Shown here piece by piece: positions 51,931 to 61,363 of a stretch of DNA of 64,000 nt. The notes beneath the pieces were generated by a model. That model was not told where the DNA came from, made no database searches, and saw only the letters and a program-made list of their open reading frames with translations. The stretch's first letter is position 1, and the number at the start of each line of letters is the position of its first letter. The stretch is taken from contig CAWBXD010000012.1 of assembly GCA_963792705.1 (NCBI GenBank), forward strand, positions 186,001 to 250,000. The letters are read 5' to 3'. The position numbers were made by a program, and so were the translations under genes. The stretch is from JBBQVS01 sp963792705. Lineage in GTDB: Bacteria; Chloroflexota; Ktedonobacteria; Ktedonobacterales; Ktedonobacteraceae.

Positions 51931-52494
51931 TATCATATCCTCACGAAATATTCCATCACCAACCTCGCCGCCGCACCAACAGCCTACCGCGTCCTGCTTG
52001 CAGCAGGCGAAGAGGCCGCGCGTCAAATTCAAGGCCGGATACGGGTAGCGCACAGTGCAGGGGAACCGCTTAATCCAGAGGTCATACGCTGCTACCTCAC
52101 AGGCGATACCGCAGAAATGAGTGCTGATGGAACCTTCACCTTTATTGGTCGTGCCAATGACGTTATCACCTCGGCAGGCTATCGCATTGGACCATTCGAC
52201 GTAGAGAGTTGTCTGCTCGAACATCCAGCCGTTGCGGAATTGGCAGCAGTTGGCAAACCCGATGCAGAGCGAACAGAGTTGGTCAAGGCATTCGTTGTTC
52301 TGCGCTCAAGCTATGCGCCAAGTGATGAATTAGCACACGAGCTAGAGCAGTTCGTCAAACAACGTCTCTCGGCACATGCCTATCCACGTGAGATTGAGCT
52401 TGTGGATGCATTACCCAAAACGCCGAGCGGTAAAATTCAACGTTTTCTCCTTCGTCAGCAAGAGGTAGAGAAGATGAAAGCAACTCAAGAATAG
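51931..52494 (+). pseudogene. Eroded acyl-CoA ligase paralogue
   Basis: The frame shows HILTKYSITNLAAAPTAYRV, then SAGEPLNPEVI running directly into CYLTGDTAEMSADGTFTFIG, ANDVITSAGYRIGPFDVES and PKTPSGKIQRF. The N-terminal half (with the P-loop) is missing, and about 90 residues between NPEVI and TGD are deleted. It retains the hinge, the C-terminal domain and its Lys. An internal ATG at 52117 could yield a free C-terminal domain, but no ribosome site is visible. Confidence 0.85.
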
Positions 52495-52694
52495 TAACAA
52501 AGCATACTAGACTTGTCGCGGAGTCACTTGAAGGAAACTACGTCGTTCCGCCTAGTAATCGGTCATATTTGGAGCTTTCGCCATAAAACGCTCCCTTGTT
52601 AAGAAAATGTGTATGAAGAGATACATAACAACGGCTTTGTTGGGCTATCGTCTAGCTGGATCATATCATGAAAGCACGGTCTGGTAGAGCGAAT

Positions 52695-52755
52695 AACACG
52701 AGAGAGGCAGGTGGCTTGTATTCGACGAATACAAGCCACCTGCCTCTCTCGTGTT
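52695..52755. terminator. 61-bp near-perfect palindrome
   Basis: Two perfect 30-base arms (AACACGAGAGAGGCAGGTGG...) are separated by one A. Lies between the convergent ligase remnant and secreted repeat protein. Confidence 0.8.
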
Positions 52756-52772
52756 TGTTACGTCAGTGGATA

Positions 52773-55436
52773 TTAGCCCCCGACATAGCCAATGATGTCG
52801 CTTCCACCTTGCGTGGCGAATGACGAGACCCCATTGGTGTTGAAGTAGATGGGACGCTCCGCAACAAAGACCCCGGAGGTCGTCTGCACCGTCATCGAAA
52901 ACGCATTCGCGTTACTGTTGGTGCCTGCTTGAAAGGTGCTTTGGACCAGCGAGGCAAGGTCCTCCGTAAAGCGCGCATTGGCCGGAACCGACACGGTTTG
53001 CACGTAGGACTGACCCATGCCATTGACCAACGTGATCGAAATGCTTTCCGCACTCCCCGTCGGGTTCTGGATCGTCAACCAATCGTTATAGCCCGTGTTG
53101 GCATAGCCTTCCGCGAAACTATAGGAGGTGTGCGATGCTGGCCCCACCTGTCCCAGCACATCGGTCCCCCCCACCGAAGCGGTCACTCGTCCGTTGGTGA
53201 GAGTATGTTTGTACGTGAAGTACATCTCACGCTGTACCACAATGTTCGCGCCCGTTGCCGTGACCTCCGCCGAGACTTCGGGTGAGGAGCCAGCAAAGGT
53301 ATTGTTCGCGTTGACATTCCACACCGTCTGACTTTGTGCGCCGAGCGTGAGCGTGTAGGTCTTGGTGACCCCCGTCTTCGACTTCAGCGTGATGTTCACC
53401 GTCGCCGAGGTCTTGGCCGGATCGAGATTGGCAATGGTGAGGTTCTCCTGAGTGGTGTTGCCTGTATAGCCTTCCGCAAAGAGCCAGTCGGGGGCAACGT
53501 TGGAGGCTCCCAACATGTCAAAGGCACCAGAGACGGGGGAGCCGTTTACCGACATTCCCGTGAAGTACGTTGAGCGTTCCACCAGCACTGGTTGGTTGGA
53601 TGTGACCACAGCAGCAACATGTGCTGGCAGAGCAATCGCGCCTGAACTGAGAGTGCCACGTGCATTGGCTGGAACGGTCGCCGATTGTGTTCCAGCAACC
53701 TTCCCATTGAGGTAATAATTCACCGTCACACTTGCGGCCGTGGTGTTGGGATTGAGCACGGTCAGGTAGGATGCAACACTCGCAGAACTTTGTACATCGG
53801 CAAAGTAGGAAGTGGTGTGCAATTGTGTCGAGCCAAGCACATCGGTGCCACTGGAAATGCCGTGGAAGTTCATGAAGTAGATGGGTCGTTCCACCACGAC
53901 GCCGCTACAATTCGGGGTCACAATTCCATTGACTGTCACCACGGCAGCCACGTTCGCCGCATTCGAGGACGAGTCGGCGTACCCAATATCCCCATTGGCC
54001 GATTCGGTTAAGCGACTATAGGGGTTGACCGCGATGGCAACCGACTTGCTCGTGGGCGTGCCCCCATCAGGAGTGTAGTCGTAACGAATGTTGGCGGCAC
54101 ATGCCGTTGCCGACGTATTTTCCACCGTGAGGTACTCGCGGAAGCCTTTGCCGATGCGTCCCTCTGCGAAATACCATGTCTTGTTCGAGGGACCAGGAGG
54201 CGTGTTTGGCGCGTGATTAAGAGTCGCCGTTGGTGTGGGAGTAGGGACGCTCACCCCAGTACTGGAGCCATGCCCCAACCCGAAACGGGTGCTAGTCGCG
54301 CTGATGCCTCCATTTGTCCAGTCAATTTCTACCAACTGACGGGTGTTCTGGAGCGCGGGTAGCGTCGCCACGATTTTTAAGGTGCTAGTAGAAATGACAT
54401 TTCCGGCGTCCCCAACATAGACATAGCGGCCAGAGAGGTCATTCAAGACCCAACCTTCGCGCTCACAGTAGGTCTGACAAGAACCTGAGAAGCCAGCTAG
54501 TGAGCCGAGCTTGATGCTGGCAACAAACTTTGGTGCTGAGGCTGGGAGGCCACTGATATCATAGACTTCGAGTTGGTCAAGAGGTGCATCCATGACATAC
54601 ACGCGCTTCTCATCAGGTGAGAGGGAGATGCCATGACTTGGTGCGGTGCTTGCCGACCATGCACAGGAGCCACTAAATGGAACCGTAAAGAGTGGAGTTT
54701 TCTTTACAAGGCTGAGGACCTGAAAACCACAAGTGTTACTGGATGTAGTGAAAATAAGCGAGTGTGAGGCGTTGACGGTGAACGGACGAACACCATTGAG
54801 CGTTGGCCCCACGTCAAACGTCTGGTTGTTTGCTGGGTTTACCACATGCACATAGTTATAGTTCTTACCTGTGTAGCCCGTCACATACACTTGAGTTCCA
54901 TCCAGCGACGCCGCAGCGTTATGGGCATCAGTACCTGTATTGATTGAGCCAATAACGGCACCATTGCCTGCATTAATAATGGAGGTGATACCATCTGAGG
55001 AATCTGCACCATGTGTCATGTAAATCTTGGAGCCATCAGGAGTTATGGCGGGCTGATCTACGCCAAAGGGATAGCTAACATTCCATGCAACTTTGTTATG
55101 CACAAGATCATAGGCAAGCAGACTACCATGACCGCCAGCACAGACATTGGCACCACAGTACGAAACATAGAGCAAACCACGACTGGGTGAAACTGCGACT
55201 CCACGCTTCCCAGTTTCAGGAATAGTAAATTGCTTCACGAGAGCGTGGTTGTTGTCGATGTCGTAGACAAATACCGTCCCATCCTCCACCACGTAGAGCC
55301 AATGAGATGTGGTGCTTGCTGCATGAGCATTCTTCGTTGAGTGTGTGCTGCTGAATTGATAAAACACACCGACAACCAAGAGCAAAGCGAAACAAGCCAT
55401 AAGAACATAGCGTACAGAAAATGCACGTTTAACCAT
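52773..55436 (-). CDS. Secreted beta-propeller plus tandem Ig-like repeat protein
   Basis: 887 residues. Signal peptide 1-40 (FALLLVVGVFYQF, AHA-AS cleavage). Residues 45-385 form a YVTN/Lvp-like propeller (LLYVSYCGANV, KIYMTHGADSSDG, RVYVMDAPLDQLEVYD). After a Pro/Thr linker, four tandem units of about 115 residues each open with FAEG(Y/R), pass through a YLT(V/I)xNP-like strand, and close with VVERPIYF and a G-x-D-(V/I)-(L/I)-G motif. The repeat-coding half looks GC-richer than the propeller half. Probably on the cell surface or released, with an adhesive or binding role. Confidence 0.82.
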   Translation of the reverse strand: MVKRAFSVRYVLMACFALLLVVGVFYQFSSTHSTKNAHAASTTSHWLYVVEDGTVFVYDIDNNHALVKQFTIPETGKRGVAVSPSRGLLYVSYCGANVCAGGHGSLLAYDLVHNKVAWNVSYPFGVDQPAITPDGSKIYMTHGADSSDGITSIINAGNGAVIGSINTGTDAHNAAASLDGTQVYVTGYTGKNYNYVHVVNPANNQTFDVGPTLNGVRPFTVNASHSLIFTTSSNTCGFQVLSLVKKTPLFTVPFSGSCAWSASTAPSHGISLSPDEKRVYVMDAPLDQLEVYDISGLPASAPKFVASIKLGSLAGFSGSCQTYCEREGWVLNDLSGRYVYVGDAGNVISTSTLKIVATLPALQNTRQLVEIDWTNGGISATSTRFGLGHGSSTGVSVPTPTPTATLNHAPNTPPGPSNKTWYFAEGRIGKGFREYLTVENTSATACAANIRYDYTPDGGTPTSKSVAIAVNPYSRLTESANGDIGYADSSSNAANVAAVVTVNGIVTPNCSGVVVERPIYFMNFHGISSGTDVLGSTQLHTTSYFADVQSSASVASYLTVLNPNTTAASVTVNYYLNGKVAGTQSATVPANARGTLSSGAIALPAHVAAVVTSNQPVLVERSTYFTGMSVNGSPVSGAFDMLGASNVAPDWLFAEGYTGNTTQENLTIANLDPAKTSATVNITLKSKTGVTKTYTLTLGAQSQTVWNVNANNTFAGSSPEVSAEVTATGANIVVQREMYFTYKHTLTNGRVTASVGGTDVLGQVGPASHTSYSFAEGYANTGYNDWLTIQNPTGSAESISITLVNGMGQSYVQTVSVPANARFTEDLASLVQSTFQAGTNSNANAFSMTVQTTSGVFVAERPIYFNTNGVSSFATQGGSDIIGYVGG

Positions 55437-55780
55437 ACTGTTTCATTTCCTTCCGTTTTGCTTACAATTTTTTAAAATAGTGTTTAGATGTTGCTCGGAC
55501 TAAGAGAGTATCTTTTGGTTTAAAGACAATGCTTGAGCATAGTATGAAGTTCTTATATTACACAAAAGAGGAACGAAGTGGTTGTGAAATGGTTAAGAAA
55601 TACGAGACAGAGTATATAAACCTCTGCTATATTCTTAAATTTAGATTAAACTGATAATCGCATGGTTACATAAATAGGAATATTTCTTGTATTGCATCAA
55701 AGTATCCAATTATAGTGATCTACATCTATAATTTTTAGTGCGCTTTGTGGTACACTTCTAAAAAGAAGAGGAGTATTATC
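55437..55780. other. A/T-rich intergenic stretch
   Basis: Contains the upstream regions of the divergent secreted protein and isochorismatase-remnant genes. No gene, repeat or recognised RNA was seen. Confidence 0.4.
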
Positions 55781-55981
55781 ATGAACAACACAGCCCTACT
55801 CATTATTGACACACAGGTTGGTTTGATTGAGCCAGCATATCAAGGTAAAGAGATACTCGACAATATCAGTATTTTGTTAGCGCAAGCCCATATTACCTGC
55901 CTTGATCAAGTGGTAGATGGTTTTGCATCCGATACACACAGTATTACCGTTAAACCGATACACGAGGTTACACTCTCTTGA
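55781..55981 (+). pseudogene. Isochorismatase-family remnant with internal deletion
   Basis: 66 residues. The start MNNTALLIIDTQVGLIEPAYQG is the cysteine-hydrolase N-terminus with its catalytic Asp (DTQ). After QAHITCLDQ the sequence jumps to a C-terminal-like ADTHSI-type segment (GFASDTHSITVKPIHEVTLS); the middle with the catalytic Lys and Cys is missing. AGAGGAG precedes ATG. It overlaps the next start (TTGA), so it may persist only to couple translation of the YcaQ-family gene. Confidence 0.75.
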
Positions 55982-57153
55982 CTATTTCTCTTTCACAGGC
56001 AGAAGCACGCAGATTTCTTACGAATTATCACTTCGCCCAAACCGACATCAAAGGCGTCTTTGAGCGGTTGCGTACCGTCCAGTATGACCCGCTTAATCCT
56101 GTTGGGCGCAATCCTGATCTTGTCTTTCAGGCGCGTGTTCCTGGCTACCGCGTCGATGACTGGCAACACGTGGCCTATGGCGAACGCGTTCTATACGACT
56201 CATGGGACAAGCAGGCCTGTCTTGTGCCTATCAGCGATTGGTCGAAGCGAACATTGATGCGCGAACGCTATGAGCCGTATCATGATCGTGAGATATTAAA
56301 AAGCCATGCGGTAGAAGCAACCGCAATTCTGGCAATTCTTGATGCACGAGGCCCTCTCTCATCATTAGAACTCGAAGACCGCGCCAGTTATGGGGAGCGT
56401 GGATCGTGGTATGGTTCAACGGTCTCCAAACGTATTCTACGCGCGCTCTGGGCAAGTGGGCGACTCGTCACGCATCATCGTAAGAGTGGGCGACACTACT
56501 ACGACCGTCCTGAACGTGTCATTCCTGCTCAGCACTACAATGAACTCCCGCTTATGGATGAGAATGCATATCATCATTGGATTATGACGCAGCGCGTCAA
56601 GGCAATGGGTCTCTTGCGTCCAATGGCAGAAGCGTGTATCTGGAGTGCTTGTGGCGATGCGTCAATACGTAAACGCGCCCTTGCTCATCTTGTAGAAGAG
56701 GGAGTAGTAACGCCTTTACATATCGAGGGTAAGACGTGGACATACTATATACTTACTGATCTGCTCCCTACACTCAATCGAGAACTTCTAAAACCACGCA
56801 TGATATTCCTGGGTCCACTCGACAGCATTTTATGGGATCGCAAAGCTGTTCAACATATCTTCGACTTTGACTACATCTGGGAGGTTTATAAACCGTTCGC
56901 GCAGCGTCGTTGGGGCTATTACGTGTTGCCTGTATTCTACAAAGACCGCTTCGTCGCTCGCTTCGATTCGCGCCTTGAGAAGGGGATATGGACCATCACA
57001 AACTGGTGGTGGGAACCCGATGTGGAAGTAAATGATGAACTATTGGCGGCATGGCACTGTGCCAAGACAGATTTTTTATCGTATCTTCAAACTCAGGAAT
57101 TTAATGCCGCTTCTAGTATGTTTCCTATGATGCACGATACACGTGCGACATAA
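55978..57153 (+). CDS. YcaQ/AlkX-like winged-helix DNA glycosylase family protein
   Basis: 391 residues, TTG start overlapping the upstream stop. HTH_42 family: the QxD motif appears in VQYDPLNPVGRNPDLVFQAR, followed by YDSWDKQACLVP, tandem winged helices (SSLELEDR, VSKRILRALWASGRLVTHHR) and a C-terminal FLGPLDSILWDRKAV with DPxWD-like strand and VLPVFYKDRFVARFDSR. E. coli YcaQ unhooks interstrand crosslinks; members vary in lesion preference. Likely DNA repair. Confidence 0.88.
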   Translation: MTISLSQAEARRFLTNYHFAQTDIKGVFERLRTVQYDPLNPVGRNPDLVFQARVPGYRVDDWQHVAYGERVLYDSWDKQACLVPISDWSKRTLMRERYEPYHDREILKSHAVEATAILAILDARGPLSSLELEDRASYGERGSWYGSTVSKRILRALWASGRLVTHHRKSGRHYYDRPERVIPAQHYNELPLMDENAYHHWIMTQRVKAMGLLRPMAEACIWSACGDASIRKRALAHLVEEGVVTPLHIEGKTWTYYILTDLLPTLNRELLKPRMIFLGPLDSILWDRKAVQHIFDFDYIWEVYKPFAQRRWGYYVLPVFYKDRFVARFDSRLEKGIWTITNWWWEPDVEVNDELLAAWHCAKTDFLSYLQTQEFNAASSMFPMMHDTRAT

Positions 57154-57194
57154 GCAGAAGACACGTAAATACAACGTATAGGAGCATATAAATT

Positions 57195-57680
57195 ATGAGT
57201 ACACCGAACGAGCAAGCAACTAAGGGTAAGGTAAAAGTTGGCGATGCCGCACCGGACTTTACGCTTCCATCACAAACAGGCACTATGGTAAGCCTGAAGA
57301 ATTTCCTGGGCAAGAGGAATATTGTCCTGTATTTTTACCCGAAAGATAACTCACCAGGATGCACCACCGAAGCATGTTCTTTCCGTGATAGTTATGAGGT
57401 ATTCAAAGATGCTGGTGCGGATGTTATTGGTATTAGCTCTGATACACCGGAGTCACATCAGCAGTTCGCCAAGCAGCACCATCTCCCATTTACTCTGTTG
57501 AGCGACGCGAATGGTGCCATCAGAAAACGTTACGGCGTACCTACTACGCTCGGCCTATTACCGGGACGCGTCACCTACATCATCGACAAGCAGGGCATCG
57601 TGCGCCACATCTTTTCCTCACAATTCACACCCGAAAAACACATCACCGAAGCACTTAAAACGTTACAAACGTTAGGGTAG
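57195..57680 (+). CDS. bcp: Thioredoxin-dependent peroxiredoxin (Bcp/PrxQ)
   Basis: 161 residues with the peroxidatic Cys in DNSPGCTTEACSFRD and the resolving Cys five residues later, as in atypical 2-Cys PrxQ enzymes. The conserved Arg lies in the LPGRVTYIIDKQG segment. Reduces H2O2 and organic peroxides with thioredoxin. TAGGAG before ATG; 41 bases after the YcaQ-family gene. Confidence 0.95.
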   Translation: MSTPNEQATKGKVKVGDAAPDFTLPSQTGTMVSLKNFLGKRNIVLYFYPKDNSPGCTTEACSFRDSYEVFKDAGADVIGISSDTPESHQQFAKQHHLPFTLLSDANGAIRKRYGVPTTLGLLPGRVTYIIDKQGIVRHIFSSQFTPEKHITEALKTLQTLG

Positions 57681-57683
57681 TGG

Positions 57684-57756
57684 TATACATGGGTAAGGAG
57701 AAGGCCTGTACAAGTCAATAGTTGACTTGTACAGGCCTTCTCCTTACCCATGTATA
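57684..57756. terminator. 73-bp near-perfect palindrome
   Basis: Perfect 35-base arms (starting TATACATGGGTAAGGAG) around a 3-base loop. Unlike most others here it lies between two same-strand genes, peroxiredoxin and secA, and insulates secA from read-through. Confidence 0.8.
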
Positions 57757-57904
57757 TATCCCGTTCATTTTTTCTAACCTCTTACAAACGTGACCGTATG
57801 GTATAATAAGGTGAAATATTTTAAGCACAAATACGTGGATATAGACACTCCACTCATTCATAGTATAGATAAGCAGTTGCCATGTGGCAGGAGAATAGAT
57901 TTTT

Positions 57905-60900
57905 ATGCAGTTACTTGGGAAACTTTTGGGCGACCCCAATAAACGAGACCTCAAGGTCATCGACCCCATAATAGAAAAAATTAACGCACTCGAACCAGCA
58001 ATCAAAAAGCTGAGCGACGAAGAACTCGCGGCCAAAACTGAGCAGTTCCGCGCACAACTTTTCCTCTACCTCAAAGGTGGCATGGTGCTAGAAAACGACT
58101 TTGTCGCACTCTTCCGTAGCGTCCTGGACCCTATCGAGCCACTTGTGGAGCAGTGTACTGATGCAGACCTGCATACCGCCGTTACCGACTATCGACAGGT
58201 AGTCGAGCGCAGACGGAACCCCGAATACGATTTGCGTGACAATCTACAAGTCACCCTATCTGAACTCTTCGAGCAGTCCTACGAGAAGTTGTCAGCGAAA
58301 CTTAACATGCTCCGCGTGACAAAGGCAATGGACATCGCCGAAGAGCGACAGGAGTGGCCCGACGAGTCAAAAGACCCCAGAGTAGCCACCCTCACACTGT
58401 TGACAAAAGCCGAACCTCTATTGCAAGAGATTGACGAGTCCCAGCTGACAGAGGCGTTTAACACGGAATGGGTACGTTTTGAGGCCGCACGTGCGAACGC
58501 AAGCAGTAAAGATGATGGAGCTGACGAGCGACTAGAGAACTTGTTCAACGGAATACTCAAGCGTTTACAAGCGGAGATAGTGGCACTCAGGGCCGAAGGA
58601 ATGGATAAGAATATTCCTACACTGGTAAAACGCCTTCGCACTGGCAAAACGCTTGACGACCTCTTACCAGAAGCGTTCGCCGTTGTGCGTGAGGCTGGCT
58701 GGCGTCGCATCAAGATGCGTCATTATGACGTACAATTAATTGGTGGTGTGGTGCTACACCAGGGCAAAATTGCTGAGATGCGTACTGGCGAGGGCAAAAC
58801 ACTTGTTGCCACGCTACCGACCTACTTGAACGCGCTTACGGGCAAGGGTGTTCATGTCGTCACCGTCAATGATTACCTAGCGCGTCGTGATGCTGAATGG
58901 ATGAGTAACATTTATAAATTCCTGGGACTCACCGTTGGTATTCTTGTGAACGGAGTTGAACCACAAACGGCAGAGCGTAGGGCTGCGTATCAGGCAGATA
59001 TCACCTACGGCACAAACAATGAATACGGTTTTGACTATCTGCGCGACAATATGGTGGCGTCGCTCGAACAGGCGGTACAGCGTGAACTCAACTTTGCCAT
59101 CGTTGACGAGGTTGACAACATCTTGATTGACGAGGCACGTACTCCGCTTATCATCTCTGGTCAAGGGCAAGAGTCAACCGACCAGTATGTCCAGTTCGCG
59201 AAATGGGCACCATACCTCAAACCTGAGACCGACTATACCGTTGAGGAGAAGACACGCACCGTCATCTTGACCGATGATGGCATCGAAAAGATTGAAAAGT
59301 TGGCTGGTGTCAAGAACATCTATGACGAAAACAACCTTGATCTGACGCGCTATATGGAAAACGCGATCAAGGCGCAAATCATCTTCAAGCGCGACAAAGA
59401 CTATATTGTGAAGGACGACGAGGTGATCATCGTCGATGAATTCACGGGTCGTCAGATGCCAGGACGCCGCTATAGCGAGGGCTTACACCAGGCGATTGAG
59501 GCAAAAGAGGGCGTCAAGGTGCAGCGTGAAAATCATACGCTGGCAACGATCACCTTCCAGAATTTCTTCCGTCTCTACAACAAACTTGGAGGTATGACTG
59601 GTACAGCCTTGACGGAGGCGGAAGAATTTCACAAAATCTATAAGCTTGATGTAATGGTTATTCCAACGCATAAGCAGATGATTCGTAAAGACGAAGCGGA
59701 TTTGATCTACCGAACGACGGACGGCAAATTCAATGCAGTGGTCGAAGAGATCAAAGAGCGACACGAGAAGGGTCAGCCAGTCCTGGTTGGCACGACCTCG
59801 GTTGAGACATCAGAGTATCTCGCCACCCTCCTAGACAGGCAGGGCATACCACATCGTGTTCTCAACGCTAAACATCATGAACGTGAAGCACAAATTGTCG
59901 CACAGGCCGGTCGTAGCAAAGCGATCACCATAGCCACAAACATGGCTGGTCGTGGTACCGACATTTTGCTTGGTGGCAATCCAGAAGGCTACTTCGAGAG
60001 TATTCTACGCACACACGCGGAACACGTCGATTTCATTCGTGATATGCCCACTCGTACACAGGATGAACGCGATGAGAAGGAAGAGGCCATTCAGCAATAT
60101 CTCAGAGAGATGTCTGAAGAGGAGAAAAGCGATCTCTTCAAACAAAAGGAGCGTGAGTGCAAAGAAGACCATGATCGCGTGATTGCGTTAGGTGGATTGC
60201 ATATTATCGGTACCGAACGGCACGAGTCGCGCCGTATCGACAACCAGTTACGTGGACGCGCCGGACGCCAAGGTGATCCCGGTTCATCGCGTTTCTTCCT
60301 GGCTCTTGATGATGAACTAATGCGCCGTTTCGCCGCCGATAGAGTGGCAAAGGTCATGGAGCGCGTTGGCATGGAAGAAGATATGCCGCTCGAAAGTCGT
60401 CTTGTCTCAAACTTTATTGAGGGAGCGCAGACAAAGGTCGAGGGCTATAACTTCGACATTCGTAAAAATGTTGTTGAATATGACGATGTAATCGCTAAAC
60501 AGCGTGAAGTGATTTATGCGGACCGTCGTGCCGTACTTGAGCGTGGCGACATGCATGAGCGTATTCTTTCCATGATACGTGCTGAAGTCACCAAACTTGT
60601 CGATGCATGTATTCCTGGCAACATGGTTATGGAAGAGGAGCAGCTAGAGACTCTTTTCAAAGCATTAGAGGTTTGGGTGCATGTGCCAGAGGAGATCGTA
60701 CCAGAAAACCTCAATGCTGTGCGCCGCGAGGATATCAAGCAGAAACTTCTCACACTTGTACTTGACCATTATGAAGAGCGAGGCGAGAGTCTGAAAAGTC
60801 AAGCTCGTGAACAGGGAGCCGATGATGCGGACCTACTTCGTGAATTCGAGCGTTCATACCTGTTACAGGTTGTTGACCGTCTGTGGATGGACCATATCGA

Positions 60901-61354
60901 CTCGCTCGACGTAATGCGTGCCGGTATCGGTTTCCGTTCGCTTGGACAACGCGACCCGTTGGTTGAGTTCAAAAACGAAGCTTTCCGCATGTTTGACGAC
61001 CTGAAACAGGCGATTCAGCACTACACCGTCGATGCACTACTCAAGCTACTGCGAGATGAATTGACCGTGACCGTCAACAAGCCAGAGCCACAGCGCAAAG
61101 CTGCACCACGCAATATCCGTACCAATGCGGACGCGATTGAGAAGGCAAGCGGGCAGGTTAAGAGCGATGCAGACATTCAACAAGCAAAAGCGAATAACGC
61201 ACGACGCAATGGCAATGCTGGATATAACGGCAAAACAGCAAGCACAAATGGAACAAACAATGCGTCTCGCCCCACTTCTACAGGGAGAATTGGACGCAAC
61301 GATCCATGCCCATGTGGAAGCGGCAAAAAATATAAGAAGTGTCACGGAGCATAA
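57905..61354 (+). CDS. secA: Preprotein translocase ATPase SecA, enlarged
   Basis: 1149 residues. Walker A MRTGEGKT has its Lys at 298, whereas E. coli SecA has it at 108: about 190 extra residues, mainly helical, are inserted between LAAKTEQFRAQL (about 50) and KTLDDLLPEAFAVVREAG (about 255). The rest is standard: VNDYLARRDAEWM, FAIVDEVDNILIDEARTPLIISG, TNMAGRGTDI, QLRGRAGRQGDPGSS, and a C-terminal zinc tail CPCGSGKKYKKCHG after an Asn/Gly-rich linker. It drives protein export through SecYEG. Confidence 0.96.
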   Translation: MQLLGKLLGDPNKRDLKVIDPIIEKINALEPAIKKLSDEELAAKTEQFRAQLFLYLKGGMVLENDFVALFRSVLDPIEPLVEQCTDADLHTAVTDYRQVVERRRNPEYDLRDNLQVTLSELFEQSYEKLSAKLNMLRVTKAMDIAEERQEWPDESKDPRVATLTLLTKAEPLLQEIDESQLTEAFNTEWVRFEAARANASSKDDGADERLENLFNGILKRLQAEIVALRAEGMDKNIPTLVKRLRTGKTLDDLLPEAFAVVREAGWRRIKMRHYDVQLIGGVVLHQGKIAEMRTGEGKTLVATLPTYLNALTGKGVHVVTVNDYLARRDAEWMSNIYKFLGLTVGILVNGVEPQTAERRAAYQADITYGTNNEYGFDYLRDNMVASLEQAVQRELNFAIVDEVDNILIDEARTPLIISGQGQESTDQYVQFAKWAPYLKPETDYTVEEKTRTVILTDDGIEKIEKLAGVKNIYDENNLDLTRYMENAIKAQIIFKRDKDYIVKDDEVIIVDEFTGRQMPGRRYSEGLHQAIEAKEGVKVQRENHTLATITFQNFFRLYNKLGGMTGTALTEAEEFHKIYKLDVMVIPTHKQMIRKDEADLIYRTTDGKFNAVVEEIKERHEKGQPVLVGTTSVETSEYLATLLDRQGIPHRVLNAKHHEREAQIVAQAGRSKAITIATNMAGRGTDILLGGNPEGYFESILRTHAEHVDFIRDMPTRTQDERDEKEEAIQQYLREMSEEEKSDLFKQKERECKEDHDRVIALGGLHIIGTERHESRRIDNQLRGRAGRQGDPGSSRFFLALDDELMRRFAADRVAKVMERVGMEEDMPLESRLVSNFIEGAQTKVEGYNFDIRKNVVEYDDVIAKQREVIYADRRAVLERGDMHERILSMIRAEVTKLVDACIPGNMVMEEEQLETLFKALEVWVHVPEEIVPENLNAVRREDIKQKLLTLVLDHYEERGESLKSQAREQGADDADLLREFERSYLLQVVDRLWMDHIDSLDVMRAGIGFRSLGQRDPLVEFKNEAFRMFDDLKQAIQHYTVDALLKLLRDELTVTVNKPEPQRKAAPRNIRTNADAIEKASGQVKSDADIQQAKANNARRNGNAGYNGKTASTNGTNNASRPTSTGRIGRNDPCPCGSGKKYKKCHGA

Positions 61355-61363
61355 TAAAAGCCT

